Source of the DNA: Sphingobacterium cellulitidis
GTDB lineage: Bacteria; Bacteroidota; Bacteroidia; Sphingobacteriales; Sphingobacteriaceae
DNA: 64,000 nt
Assembly: GCA_002245855.1 (NCBI GenBank)
Contig: NOUX01000011.1
Span: 83,612 to 147,611, forward strand
Direction of reading: 5' to 3'
Part shown: piece by piece, positions 34,759 through 42,106 of the stretch
Position numbering within the stretch: the stretch's first letter is position 1
Layout: each line of letters opens with the position of its first letter
Notes under the pieces: model-generated
What the model was told of the DNA's origin: nothing
The model's input: only the letters and a program-made list of their open reading frames with translations
The model's database searches: none
Position numbers and translations under genes: made by a program

Positions 34759-35546
34759 TTACTGTTTGTCAACCCAGCCAAATACCTTGTCCAAGATGCC
34801 TGAATTACGAGCACCACCAATATTTTTACGAATTTTAAGCTCTTGATCCGCAACCTTTACAAATAACCCGTCAATAGCCTTTTGAGTAACATAAGCCGTT
34901 AGGTCAGTTTCAATTTTATTCCCTAATGGTAAGTTGTTATAGGCTGTGGTTAATTGATTCCAATATGTTGAAACATTGTTTTTCCCCATCGCAGTTTGAA
35001 TAATTGGACTAAATTTAGTCGTCAGTTCTGCCGAAGTAGATCTCTTGAAAAAATTGGTTGCCGCATCCTGCTGACCACTCAATAAAATATTGAAAGCATC
35101 ATTAACCGTCATTCTGGATAATGAATTGATAAATACTGATGAAGCTTCTTTAACAGCAGATTCTGCAGCATGGTTCATGCTGGCAATAAATTGATCACAT
35201 AATTTATTCATTCCTACCGCTCGTAATGCTGATTCCACCTTCTTCGCTTCTTCAGGCATCAAAATCTTGACCGCTGCATCCCCTAAAAAACCATTCTTTA
35301 CCGAAAGCGTTTTGATACTTTCTTGAAGTCCATTATTCAAGGCTTGTTTAATCCCTGTATTGGCTTCTGCTTGGGTAATGGTTCCAGAGCTAGACTGACC
35401 AGTTCCTGAACCACCAGTATTGCTCCCCGTTGTCCCTGTCCCTTGCGGCGGAAGGGTGATTCCGGCTTGATTTAAGGTTCACAACTGCTGAAAAATAAGC
35501 TGGAACCAATTAAACCAACTAGGGCTATGCTTTTGATTTGTTTCAT
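34759..35546 (-). pseudogene. DUF4197 lipoprotein gene broken by a one-base frameshift after the signal peptide
   Basis: The body is a complete DUF4197 domain: ALNNGLQESIKTLSVKNGFL, then ILMPEEAKKVESALRAVGMN, to the end GILDKVFGWVDKQ. Upstream it stays open through a Gly/Ser/Thr-rich linker to TLNQAGITLPPQG, where a TGA (35479-35481) stops the frame. In the adjacent frame an ATG at 35546 encodes a good lipoprotein signal, MKQIKSIALVGLIGSSLFFS, with SCE at its end. Adding one base near 35476-35482 joins the two as SCE-TLNQAG. Either the gene is a recent pseudogene or the base was lost in sequencing. The in-frame TTG at 35340 is not a plausible start. Function of DUF4197 is unknown. Confidence 0.8.
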
Positions 35547-35608
35547 AAATCAAAATTAAGAATTTCATTTAAGTAATTGTTCAAACGACCATAACTGATT
35601 TAATGTTA

Positions 35609-35642
35609 ATTTAATGTGAAATAATTTATTTCTACATTAAAT
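35609..35642. promoter_or_regulatory. Near-perfect 16-bp inverted repeat in a divergent promoter region
   Basis: Left arm 35609-35624 and right arm 35626-35642 pair with a single-base bulge; the centre is GAAATAATTTATTTC. It lies between the divergent DUF4197 and PKD-lipoprotein genes and is a candidate operator. A shorter repeat, TTAGAG-N6-CTCTAA, follows at 35674-35691. Confidence 0.4.
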
Positions 35643-35731
35643 ACCTATGCTTATTTTGTAAATTTAACCACAGTTAGAGATCAAACTCTAATTATGACTA
35701 ATTATTATTTTCTGTTTAACATTTATAGCTC

Positions 35732-36547
35732 ATGAAAAAGTTGTTTTATCTGTTGATTGCATTTCAATTCGTGCTAACCTCTTGTGAAAATAAAGACCTA
35801 TTACCAGTTGCACCCGGTGAATTTAAATCCGAAATAAAGGTTAAGGATAAAGAATTGGTTGATGGAATGAAAATTCCAACAAATTATCCTATTTATGGCC
35901 AGGCCAAAACATTGGATTATTATTTCTTTGAATGGGATTTTGGAAATGGAAAGAAATTCCGAGATGAGAATTTTTCCTATGCTTATGATAAACCCGGAAA
36001 ATATACCATCAAACTCCGTTATAAAGGTGCCGACCAAAAAGAACATCTTCAAAGCTGGAACGTAGAGGTATTTGATTCTTATATATTTAAAGCCGAAATC
36101 GAAACCTTGTATCCGGTGTATTTTGTTCCTTCCTTAAAACAAGGTGATGAAAGAGAAATCGAAGGTTTCTTCTTAAGAATATATGAATTTGTACCTCCGA
36201 TAAATAAGTTTGATGAAAAGTCAATGACATACAATGGAAAACTTTTGTATGAAAGTAAACCGGTCCTTAGAGGAACGAATCCAAATGTTGACTTTACTAA
36301 GAGTACACTGGACTTTTCAGACACCAAAGTGCCAACACCGGCAAACTTCTTTAAAGATCCTTATGCAAAAGATAATGTCTATGCCATATATGCAATTTAT
36401 AAAGGAAAAAATTATTTGATTTCTTCCAATTTATTAACTCAGCAATATTCCGCCAATGTTTTAAAAGTTACTGATAAAGTGGATCGTTTGGAGTTCTCTT
36501 CTACTTCTAGCTTGGTAAACTATTTCTTCTTTAATACTCCACAATAA
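35732..36547 (+). CDS. PKD-like domain lipoprotein, unknown function
   Basis: 271 residues with a lipoprotein signal (FQFVLTSCEN, acylated cysteine about residue 18). Residues 60-110 carry a PKD-type beta sandwich: YYFFEWDFGNGKKF, then FSYAYDKPGKYTIKLRYKG, the classic WDFGNG and YxxPGxY pattern. The remaining 160 residues are beta-rich without a recognised family. It is probably exposed on the cell surface. It stands alone between a divergent DUF4197 gene and a strong terminator. Confidence 0.75.
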   Translation: MKKLFYLLIAFQFVLTSCENKDLLPVAPGEFKSEIKVKDKELVDGMKIPTNYPIYGQAKTLDYYFFEWDFGNGKKFRDENFSYAYDKPGKYTIKLRYKGADQKEHLQSWNVEVFDSYIFKAEIETLYPVYFVPSLKQGDEREIEGFFLRIYEFVPPINKFDEKSMTYNGKLLYESKPVLRGTNPNVDFTKSTLDFSDTKVPTPANFFKDPYAKDNVYAIYAIYKGKNYLISSNLLTQQYSANVLKVTDKVDRLEFSSTSSLVNYFFFNTPQ

Positions 36548-36563
36548 GGATCAATCAAAATAT

Positions 36564-36602
36564 AAAAAAATGCCCCTTCATTTTTGAAGGGGCATTTTTT
36601 TT
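36564..36602. terminator. Bidirectional terminator between PKD lipoprotein and EEP-family genes
   Basis: A long stem (AAAAAATGCCCCTTCA with its complement) around a four-base T loop, with A and T tracts on either side, between two converging genes. Confidence 0.92.
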
Positions 36603-36621
36603 AACCTTGTGTATGATATCG

Positions 36622-37458
36622 TTATTTCCAGCTCAATTCTGCTAATACCGGAAAATGATCTGACGGGAATTTACCCATGTAGGTGTCCGTTAAAATACCA
36701 TATTTTCTAACCTTAAAGGGTTTGGTGATAAAGATATGATCAATCCTTGCCTTTTCTACTAAGGATTTGCCCCAGCCATTGAAAGATGAATTTGGCTCAT
36801 ATTTAATCTTTGCCAAATCATAAACATCCTGCACAACACCGCTCTTTGCTAAAGTAAAGTAGGCTTCATTGGTCTCATCAATGTTAAAATCTCCTGTTAA
36901 AATCAGTGGAAGATCCTTTGCAAATTCCTTGGCCTTGGCCAAAATCAACTTAGCACTCTCACGACGGGCCTCAACTCCAATATGGTCAAAATGTGTATTC
37001 ATAAAGATAAATTTCTTTCCATTGGATTTATCCTTGAAAATACCCCAGGTACAAATTCTCGGTAAGGCTGCATCCCAGCCTTTATTAGGTTTCTCAGTAT
37101 CCGTAGGGGATAACCAAAATGTACCATTTTTGCTCACCTCAAATCGCTTAGTGTCATAAAAAATAGCTGAATGCTCACCCTTATCCGCGCCATCATCCCG
37201 ACCCACTCCAATATATTTGAAATCAACCAGCTTCGAAGACATGTCGTTCAACTGCTCCTTAAAGGCCTCCTGAACACCAAAAATCTCAAACTCATGGTAT
37301 TTGATTAAATCCGTTAAATGAGTATAACGATCTGCCCATAGATTACCAACATCACTATTGGTTTTCATACGGATATTAAAGGTCGCTACATTCATCTTTT
37401 GTGCATAGCTAAATACCATGCATAATAATAAACTTAAACTGACTAGTAGTTTCTTCAT
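36622..37458 (-). CDS. Secreted endonuclease/exonuclease/phosphatase-family hydrolase
   Basis: 278 residues with a signal peptide (LLVSLSLLLCMVFSYAQ). EEP fold motifs are complete: MNVATFNIRMKT at the start, FGVQEAF with the metal-binding Glu, IFMNTHFDHIG, LILTGDFNIDETN with the catalytic Asp-Asn, and SDHFPVLAEL with the terminal Asp-His. The enzyme hydrolyses phosphodiester bonds; secreted Bacteroidota members may act on sphingolipids, inositol phosphates or glycans rather than DNA. One base separates it from the glycerophosphodiesterase gene upstream, giving a co-translated operon of exported phosphodiester-cleaving enzymes. Confidence 0.9.
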   Translation of the reverse strand: MKKLLVSLSLLLCMVFSYAQKMNVATFNIRMKTNSDVGNLWADRYTHLTDLIKYHEFEIFGVQEAFKEQLNDMSSKLVDFKYIGVGRDDGADKGEHSAIFYDTKRFEVSKNGTFWLSPTDTEKPNKGWDAALPRICTWGIFKDKSNGKKFIFMNTHFDHIGVEARRESAKLILAKAKEFAKDLPLILTGDFNIDETNEAYFTLAKSGVVQDVYDLAKIKYEPNSSFNGWGKSLVEKARIDHIFITKPFKVRKYGILTDTYMGKFPSDHFPVLAELSWK

Positions 37459-37459
37459 A

Positions 37460-38221
37460 TTATTTTTTCAATACTGTTTTTAATAATTCTGGCTCATCGG
37501 TGGTGATAAAGTCAATCTTTTGATCAATCAAGAATTTCATGTCTTCTTCCTTATTCACAGTCCAAGCATTCGTTTTTAACTTTAAAGCCTTAAATTCTTG
37601 GATTAACGATGGATTCTTTTGGAAGATACTAAAGTGATAATCAACTCCTGATAATTTCGCAGCCTTTACCTCTGCAGGAGATTTGTCGCCATTCAAATAG
37701 TGAACTTTGACCTTCTTGTCCAATTCCCTGAATTTTAAACAGGCATCCCAATCAAAGGCTATAAACTCAACCAATTTCTCTGCTTTTAGTTTTTTGACCA
37801 TGGCTAAGGAAAGCTCCACAGTTTTCAAAGTTCTCTCTTTTCCTAATTTACTAGTCTTAAGTTCATAAATTAACTTGGTGCCTTTTTGTTTTAGGCCTGC
37901 TTTCAAATATTCCTCAACCGTAGGAATTGACTCACCATTATCGTGTTTCTTCGCCAGTAACTCCTGATACGTTAATTCCTCAATTTCTAATCCATGAAAA
38001 TCATGATCGTGATTTACTACTAATATATCATCTTTCGTGAGATGAACATCAAACTCACTCCCCCAAACTCCTTGTGAAATTGCTGAATCTAAAGATGCAA
38101 TCGAGTTTTGTGGAACTTTGCTGTTCTTCCATGCACCACGATGCGCAATAATGGAAGTTTGAGCAAATAATCCTGCATGAATCATCATTGTAAATACTAT
38201 TAATAATACCTGTTTTTTCAT
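37460..38221 (-). CDS. Secreted glycerophosphodiester phosphodiesterase
   Basis: 253 residues with a signal peptide (IVFTMMIHAGLFAQ). The GDPD TIM-barrel motifs are IIAHRGAWKNSKVPQNS (His-Arg and following Asn), WGSEFDVHLTKDDILVVNHD (Glu-Asp metal pair and second His), and the end KIDFITTDEPELL. It releases glycerol 3-phosphate or a related head group from phosphodiesters in the periplasm. Middle gene of the three-gene operon; 15 bp separate it from the phosphodiester glycosidase gene. Confidence 0.92.
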   Translation of the reverse strand: MKKQVLLIVFTMMIHAGLFAQTSIIAHRGAWKNSKVPQNSIASLDSAISQGVWGSEFDVHLTKDDILVVNHDHDFHGLEIEELTYQELLAKKHDNGESIPTVEEYLKAGLKQKGTKLIYELKTSKLGKERTLKTVELSLAMVKKLKAEKLVEFIAFDWDACLKFRELDKKVKVHYLNGDKSPAEVKAAKLSGVDYHFSIFQKNPSLIQEFKALKLKTNAWTVNKEEDMKFLIDQKIDFITTDEPELLKTVLKK

Positions 38222-38236
38222 TTTATTTGATTCTTA

Positions 38237-39082
38237 TTATTTTAAATATATAATATTTGCAACAGATCGTTGACCTTCATGGTCAAATTTCTTGTTGTCT
38301 GATGGATAGTTTATGATTGAATTGGAACTACCATCTTTTACATAAAGGGTGCTACTGCCCCCTCCATCTAGGTTCATCGCATCTTTCGCACCAATCCATT
38401 TTAATACCTGGCTCAATTCCTTCAAATTCATCCCGTTGGCTTGATTACTTCTTCCATCGATCACCATGAAAATCAATTTATGCTTGCTGCTGATGGCAAC
38501 TGCGGTACGTGGATGACGGTTATCATTGAAAGCGTTTTTTGACAACTCATAATAGGAGTGGTCTTTCAGCAACAAGGGGCCTGCAACCAAAATGGAATGC
38601 GCATTGGAATTTTCTACATGTTCAGGCGTATTTTCTAAAATACTTACCTTCTTTTTTGAAATACTAAATGCTGCATTTGCTCGGGAATTAGGTTTTTCTT
38701 TTGCTCTGCTCATGACCTGCTGGTCAACCTTAAGGTAATCTACTGATCCTCCATTTTTCATATCAAAAAAGGAAGCATTGATCGCAACTAAGGCTTGGTA
38801 TTGTTCTGCAAAATCCGAGGTCGTTAATAATTTATTGGCCTCTGCAGCAATATGAATGTCTTTGCGGTATTTTTTCAAATCAATTTCTACCCAATTGATT
38901 TCTTGAACAGAATTAAATAGATTTTCGAAATGACCCTGATGCGTGGTTACTCCCTTTTTAACCTCTCTTGAGTTCCACTTGGCTTGTACAATTTGAAGTG
39001 AATCCTGGTCTTGTGAAAAGACTAAGTTTGGTAGGAAGAATAGGCAGAATAAACTAATTGGAATTAGTCGGTTGTTTTTCAT
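38237..39082 (-). CDS. Phosphodiester glycosidase family protein (NAGPA-like)
   Basis: I start at the ATG at 39082 (MKNNRLIPISLFCLFF), which gives a proper signal peptide ending VFSQ and 281 residues. NAGPA-domain signatures are visible: LVAINASFFDMKNGGSVDYL near residue 106, HPRTAVAISSKHKLIFMVIDGR, and the near-invariant MNLDGGGSSTLYV. The family is named for human uncovering enzyme, which removes GlcNAc from a phosphodiester on mannose 6-phosphate; bacterial members act on varied glycan or teichoic-type phosphodiesters. It heads the operon of exported phosphodiester-cleaving enzymes. Confidence 0.9.
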   Translation of the reverse strand: MKNNRLIPISLFCLFFLPNLVFSQDQDSLQIVQAKWNSREVKKGVTTHQGHFENLFNSVQEINWVEIDLKKYRKDIHIAAEANKLLTTSDFAEQYQALVAINASFFDMKNGGSVDYLKVDQQVMSRAKEKPNSRANAAFSISKKKVSILENTPEHVENSNAHSILVAGPLLLKDHSYYELSKNAFNDNRHPRTAVAISSKHKLIFMVIDGRSNQANGMNLKELSQVLKWIGAKDAMNLDGGGSSTLYVKDGSSNSIINYPSDNKKFDHEGQRSVANIIYLK

Positions 39083-39145
39083 TGAGAACATGTTTTTGTG
39101 AAACATGTCCCCAATTTACCCAAATAATATTAAGATATTATTAAT

Positions 39146-39814
39146 TTATCGCTCCCCATTCCATTCTCCATAAAATTGTTGCAAAAAAGACTCCATAAAT
39201 TGATGGCGTCCAGTAGCAATTTTTTGAGCAGTCTTACTATTCATTTTATCTTTTAATAATAACAGCTTCTCATAGAAATGGTTGATAGTAGGAGCAGTGG
39301 TATTTTTGTAAGCTTCCTTGCTTTGATTCTCTACGAATGGAATCTCTGGATTGTAAATTTCTCGGTTTTTATAGCCACCATAATTAAAGGCCCGTGCAAC
39401 TCCTATTGCACCAATAGCATCTAATCGGTCCGCATCCTGAACAATTTCCAATTCCTTGGAATGAAAAGTCAACTCGCCTAAGGATGCTTTAAAGGACATG
39501 TTCAAAATGATTTGTTGAACATGAGCTATGACTTCCGGGTCTACTGCAATACTCGTTAAGAATTCTGCAGCAACCCTGGGACCTATGCTCTCATCACCGC
39601 CATGAAATTTACTATCTGCAATATCATGTAATAGGGCAGTAAGCTCACAAACAAATGCGTCACCTTCTTCTTCCTGAAGAATCAGCTTGGTATTATTCCA
39701 CACGCGAAGAATATGCCACCAATCATGACCTGATTCTGCGTCCTTCAATCTTTCTTCCACAAAAGCTGCAGTCTGCTGTATTTGTTCTTCTTGCTTATTT
39801 GTCTTTTGACCCAT
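39146..39814 (-). CDS. HD-domain phosphohydrolase (YedJ/YpgQ-like)
   Basis: I start at the ATG at 39814 (MGQKTNKQEEQIQQT), giving 222 residues; this overlaps the methyltransferase gene by 20 bases, while the longest frame would overlap by nearly 100. Metal-binding HD motifs are GHDWWHILRVWNN, LTALLHDIADSKFHGGDE, and EIVQDADRLDAIGAIGVAR with the last aspartate. The family includes nucleotide phosphohydrolases and metal-dependent phosphodiesterases; the substrate is not known. Overlap suggests co-translation with the rRNA methyltransferase upstream. Confidence 0.88.
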   Translation of the reverse strand: MGQKTNKQEEQIQQTAAFVEERLKDAESGHDWWHILRVWNNTKLILQEEEGDAFVCELTALLHDIADSKFHGGDESIGPRVAAEFLTSIAVDPEVIAHVQQIILNMSFKASLGELTFHSKELEIVQDADRLDAIGAIGVARAFNYGGYKNREIYNPEIPFVENQSKEAYKNTTAPTINHFYEKLLLLKDKMNSKTAQKIATGRHQFMESFLQQFYGEWNGER

Positions 39815-40958
39815 CATATAACTCATATTGCAATAACCTACAATCCAACTTCCCATTGAAAAACTCAAACCTTCTAGAAGCGCGTAATCCAATTTTCTTC
39901 GCTAGATCCGGGTTTCCCGTAAAGATATAGCCGCGATATCCTTTACAATCTTTCTTCATGAAGTCTCCAATGCGGGAATAGGTAATCTCCAATTTGCTGT
40001 GAGTTCCTAGGCGTTCTCCATACTCTGGGTTAAACATAATCACACCATCGCCTTCCGGAACGGTGGTTTCGGCAAAATCACAGGTCTCAAACTCGATTAA
40101 ATGTTCTACTCCAGCCGTACGTGCGTTCAACCTTGCAATCTCAACTGCATCCCCAGAGATATCTGATGCTATGATATGAGGTAAATTTGTTTTGTCGGTA
40201 ATATCCTTTAATATTCGGCGCTCCTCAAAGAAGACCTCTTCATTATAGCCTATAAAGTGCATAAAAGAATAGTTCATCCTTTGCAAACCTGGTTTCCGGT
40301 TTTGACACATCAGGGCAGCCTCGATTGCCAAAGTTCCTGAACCACACATCGGATTAATAAATGGACTCTTGCCATCCCATTGGGTCGCCATGATGGTGGC
40401 TGATGCTAATGCTTCCAACATTGGCGCTTTCCCCGGATGTTTTCTATAGCCATGTTTGGCCAAAGTCTCCCCAGAAGTGTCCAGGAAAATCTCCGCACGC
40501 TCATCAATCCAATGCAGATGGATAACCGCACGATTTAAATCCGGACCTGAATTCGGACGCATTCCTTTCTTGTCTTTAATACGATCTACAATCGCATCCT
40601 TAACTTTTACATTCGCAAATAAAGGCGTTGTAATCGTCTCATTATGTACATTCGATGTTACTGAAAAATAACCATCGATCGGAATCAAATCTTCCCAGGC
40701 AATACCCAGTAATTGCTTATATAATTCATCAGCATTCCGAGCCTTAAATGATTTTAATTCATATAAAACCTGACTCGCAATACGTAAGTTTAAGTTTAAC
40801 TTGATGCATTCATTTACAGAGGCTTGTAGTTCTACACCTGTATTAAATGCACGCTTGATATCAAATCCCAATTCACGGATCTCTTGTTCCAAATAAGGTG
40901 ACAACCGACGGTTGCATGTAACGATTACCTTATTCTGTTTGTTGAAAACTTCTGCCAT
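39795..40958 (-). CDS. THUMP-domain RNA methyltransferase (RlmL-N/YpsC family)
   Basis: 387 residues. The N-terminal THUMP domain (residues 1-165) binds RNA: RRLSPYLEQEIRELGFDIKR, and VHNETITTPLFANVKVKDAI. A class I SAM methyltransferase follows, with PFINPMCGSGTLAIEAALM as the SAM loop and VIMFNPEYGERLG as the catalytic NPPY-type motif, here NPEY. E. coli RlmL and B. subtilis YpsC modify 23S rRNA guanines, so 23S rRNA is the probable substrate. The NPEY variant is worth noting, as the usual motif is NPPY. The ATG lies seven bases after a TAACTTTG -7 box. Confidence 0.92.
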   Translation of the reverse strand: MAEVFNKQNKVIVTCNRRLSPYLEQEIRELGFDIKRAFNTGVELQASVNECIKLNLNLRIASQVLYELKSFKARNADELYKQLLGIAWEDLIPIDGYFSVTSNVHNETITTPLFANVKVKDAIVDRIKDKKGMRPNSGPDLNRAVIHLHWIDERAEIFLDTSGETLAKHGYRKHPGKAPMLEALASATIMATQWDGKSPFINPMCGSGTLAIEAALMCQNRKPGLQRMNYSFMHFIGYNEEVFFEERRILKDITDKTNLPHIIASDISGDAVEIARLNARTAGVEHLIEFETCDFAETTVPEGDGVIMFNPEYGERLGTHSKLEITYSRIGDFMKKDCKGYRGYIFTGNPDLAKKIGLRASRRFEFFNGKLDCRLLQYELYDGSKDK

Positions 40959-40965
40959 ATTTGTG

Positions 40966-40973
40966 CAAAGTTA
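40966..40973 (-). promoter_or_regulatory. -7 promoter box of the THUMP methyltransferase gene
   Basis: TAACTTTG on the minus strand, seven bases before the ATG at 40958. The predicted start site is within a few bases of the start codon. No TTTG at standard spacing is seen. Confidence 0.45.
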
Positions 40974-41023
40974 CTTATTCTCTTAGCAAAAAATGTTTAA
41001 TTTTACGGTTTAATAGATAAGTT

Positions 41024-41398
41024 ATGGAAATAAGAGGAAAAGTTCATGAAATAGGGGCGACACAAAATGTAACTGATACTTTCAAAAAGAGAGATTTGAT
41101 CGTTGCCTATGCTGAAAACCCACAATTTGTAGAGTATATTCGTTTTGAAGCAACTCAAGACCGCGTGACTATTTTTGATAATTTAGCAGTTGGTGATGAA
41201 GTAGAAGTTTCATTCAACCTTCGTGGTCGTCCGTGGACGAATAAAGATGGTGTAACAACTTATTTTAACTCCCTTGTGGCGTGGAGAGTAACAAAAGTAG
41301 CAAATACTGCTCAAGCAGCTCCAGCACCAGGTTATGCAGATATGCCGCCAGTCGATATATCAGCAAACTCATCCGATGATGACGACTTACCATTCTAG
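41024..41398 (+). CDS. DUF3127 protein with SSB-like acidic tail
   Basis: 124 residues. The DUF3127 core (residues 1-95) is beta-rich and OB-fold-like: MEIRGKVHEIGATQNVTDTF, VEYIRFEATQDRVTIFDNL, and EVEVSFNLRGRPWTNKDG. After a Pro/Ala linker the protein ends SSDDDDLPF, which closely resembles the DDDIPF tip through which bacterial SSB recruits repair proteins. I infer a nucleic-acid-binding accessory protein that could share SSB's partners. DUF3127 is confined largely to Bacteroidota, and its function is unproven. Monocistronic with a terminator directly after the stop. Confidence 0.85.
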   Translation: MEIRGKVHEIGATQNVTDTFKKRDLIVAYAENPQFVEYIRFEATQDRVTIFDNLAVGDEVEVSFNLRGRPWTNKDGVTTYFNSLVAWRVTKVANTAQAAPAPGYADMPPVDISANSSDDDDLPF

Positions 41399-41402
41399 TC
41401 AT

Positions 41403-41436
41403 AAAAAAAGGGTTTCATTTTGAAACCCTTTTTTTA
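41403..41436 (+). terminator. Terminator after DUF3127 gene
   Basis: AAAAAAAGGGTTTCA and TGAAACCCTTTTTTT around a four-base loop, four bases after the stop codon. The flanking A and T tracts allow it to work from both sides. Confidence 0.9.
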
Positions 41437-41460
41437 TGACTAGCCCTCGCACATCCCTTT

Positions 41461-41580
41461 CTACAAATATGCCGCCCCGCTGGGGCTGAACTCCTTCATA
41501 TCAACCTTTCTACAAATATGCCGCCCCGCTGGGGCTGAACTCCTTCATATCAACCTTGCTACAAATATGCCGCCCCGCTT
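41461..41580. repeat. 49-bp tandem repeat, 2.4 copies, with internal GCCCC-GCT-GGGGC hairpin
   Basis: Copies start at 41461, 41510 and 41559 with begin CTACAAATATGCCGCCCCGC. The first two differ at one position, and the third stops after 22 bases where the heptad array begins. The unit is much richer in G+C than its surroundings and contains a perfect 5-bp hairpin. Similar GCCCCGCTGGGGC-bearing intergenic repeats occur in other Bacteroidota genomes as far as I recall; a search is needed to confirm. Confidence 0.9.
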
Positions 41581-41617
41581 TCTATCTCAAATCTCACATC
41601 TCAAATCTCACATCTCC
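41575..41617 (-). repeat. Solo heptad array of the TGAGAT repeat family
   Basis: Read on the minus strand, five TGAGATn heptads end in TGAGATAGAAAGCGG, identical over 15 bases to the inner end of the left array at 24117-24160. No opposite array or four-helix-bundle gene is present. The CCGC of the array end is shared with the preceding 49-bp repeat unit, suggesting insertion or recombination there. Confidence 0.85.
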
Positions 41618-41620
41618 CTT

Positions 41621-42106
41621 CTAAATCTCTTTCCGCTCCCCATCATACAATCCAATCAACAGGCTATTTCCGTGCTCATCAATCTTCAAGCCTCCATATT
41701 TCGCTTTCTCATATCGTTCACCGGTTCCTTCCTCAAAAAAGAAAGATTCAGCTCCAATATTAAGTTGCCAACTATTGGGACTGGTATATTCAATTAAGAA
41801 CTCCCCAGAATTTAATGGCTCTCGATGTTGTTGGTAACGAACTGGATGACCCACTTGGTTTTTATCCAAGGTCAAGACGATAAAACCACGCTTTGGAATG
41901 CTGTCTACTGGAAAGTTTTGAGCAATCTGGTAGGAAAGGTTCATATAATCTCCTTGCATCAATGAACGTGGATCCACTGGTGCTAAATCCAATAAAACCA
42001 AGGTGCCATCTTTTAAAATTCTTTCCTTTTGACGGATACTATAATTGAAATATATCAATAACCCAATCAGGTTAATAACGATAATGACTATACTAAACTT
42101 TTTCAT
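41621..42106 (-). CDS. GDYXXLXY-domain membrane-anchored protein
   Basis: 161 residues with an N-terminal membrane anchor (IVIIVINLIGLLIYFNYSI). The name-giving motif is SLMQGDYMNLSYQI near residue 50. The rest is a small beta domain facing the periplasm. GDYXXLXY proteins typically accompany DUF2157 and DUF4401 membrane proteins, as here: the start overlaps the DUF4401 gene by 14 bases. Function of the group is unknown; conserved clustering suggests one membrane complex. Confidence 0.9.
   Translation of the reverse strand: MKKFSIVIIVINLIGLLIYFNYSIRQKERILKDGTLVLLDLAPVDPRSLMQGDYMNLSYQIAQNFPVDSIPKRGFIVLTLDKNQVGHPVRYQQHREPLNSGEFLIEYTSPNSWQLNIGAESFFFEEGTGERYEKAKYGGLKIDEHGNSLLIGLYDGERKEI

Noticed and set aside
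35338-35340. TTG as the start codon of the DUF4197 protein
   Set aside because: Coding similarity continues about 45 codons upstream of it, to the frameshift and the lipoprotein signal. The TTG is internal.
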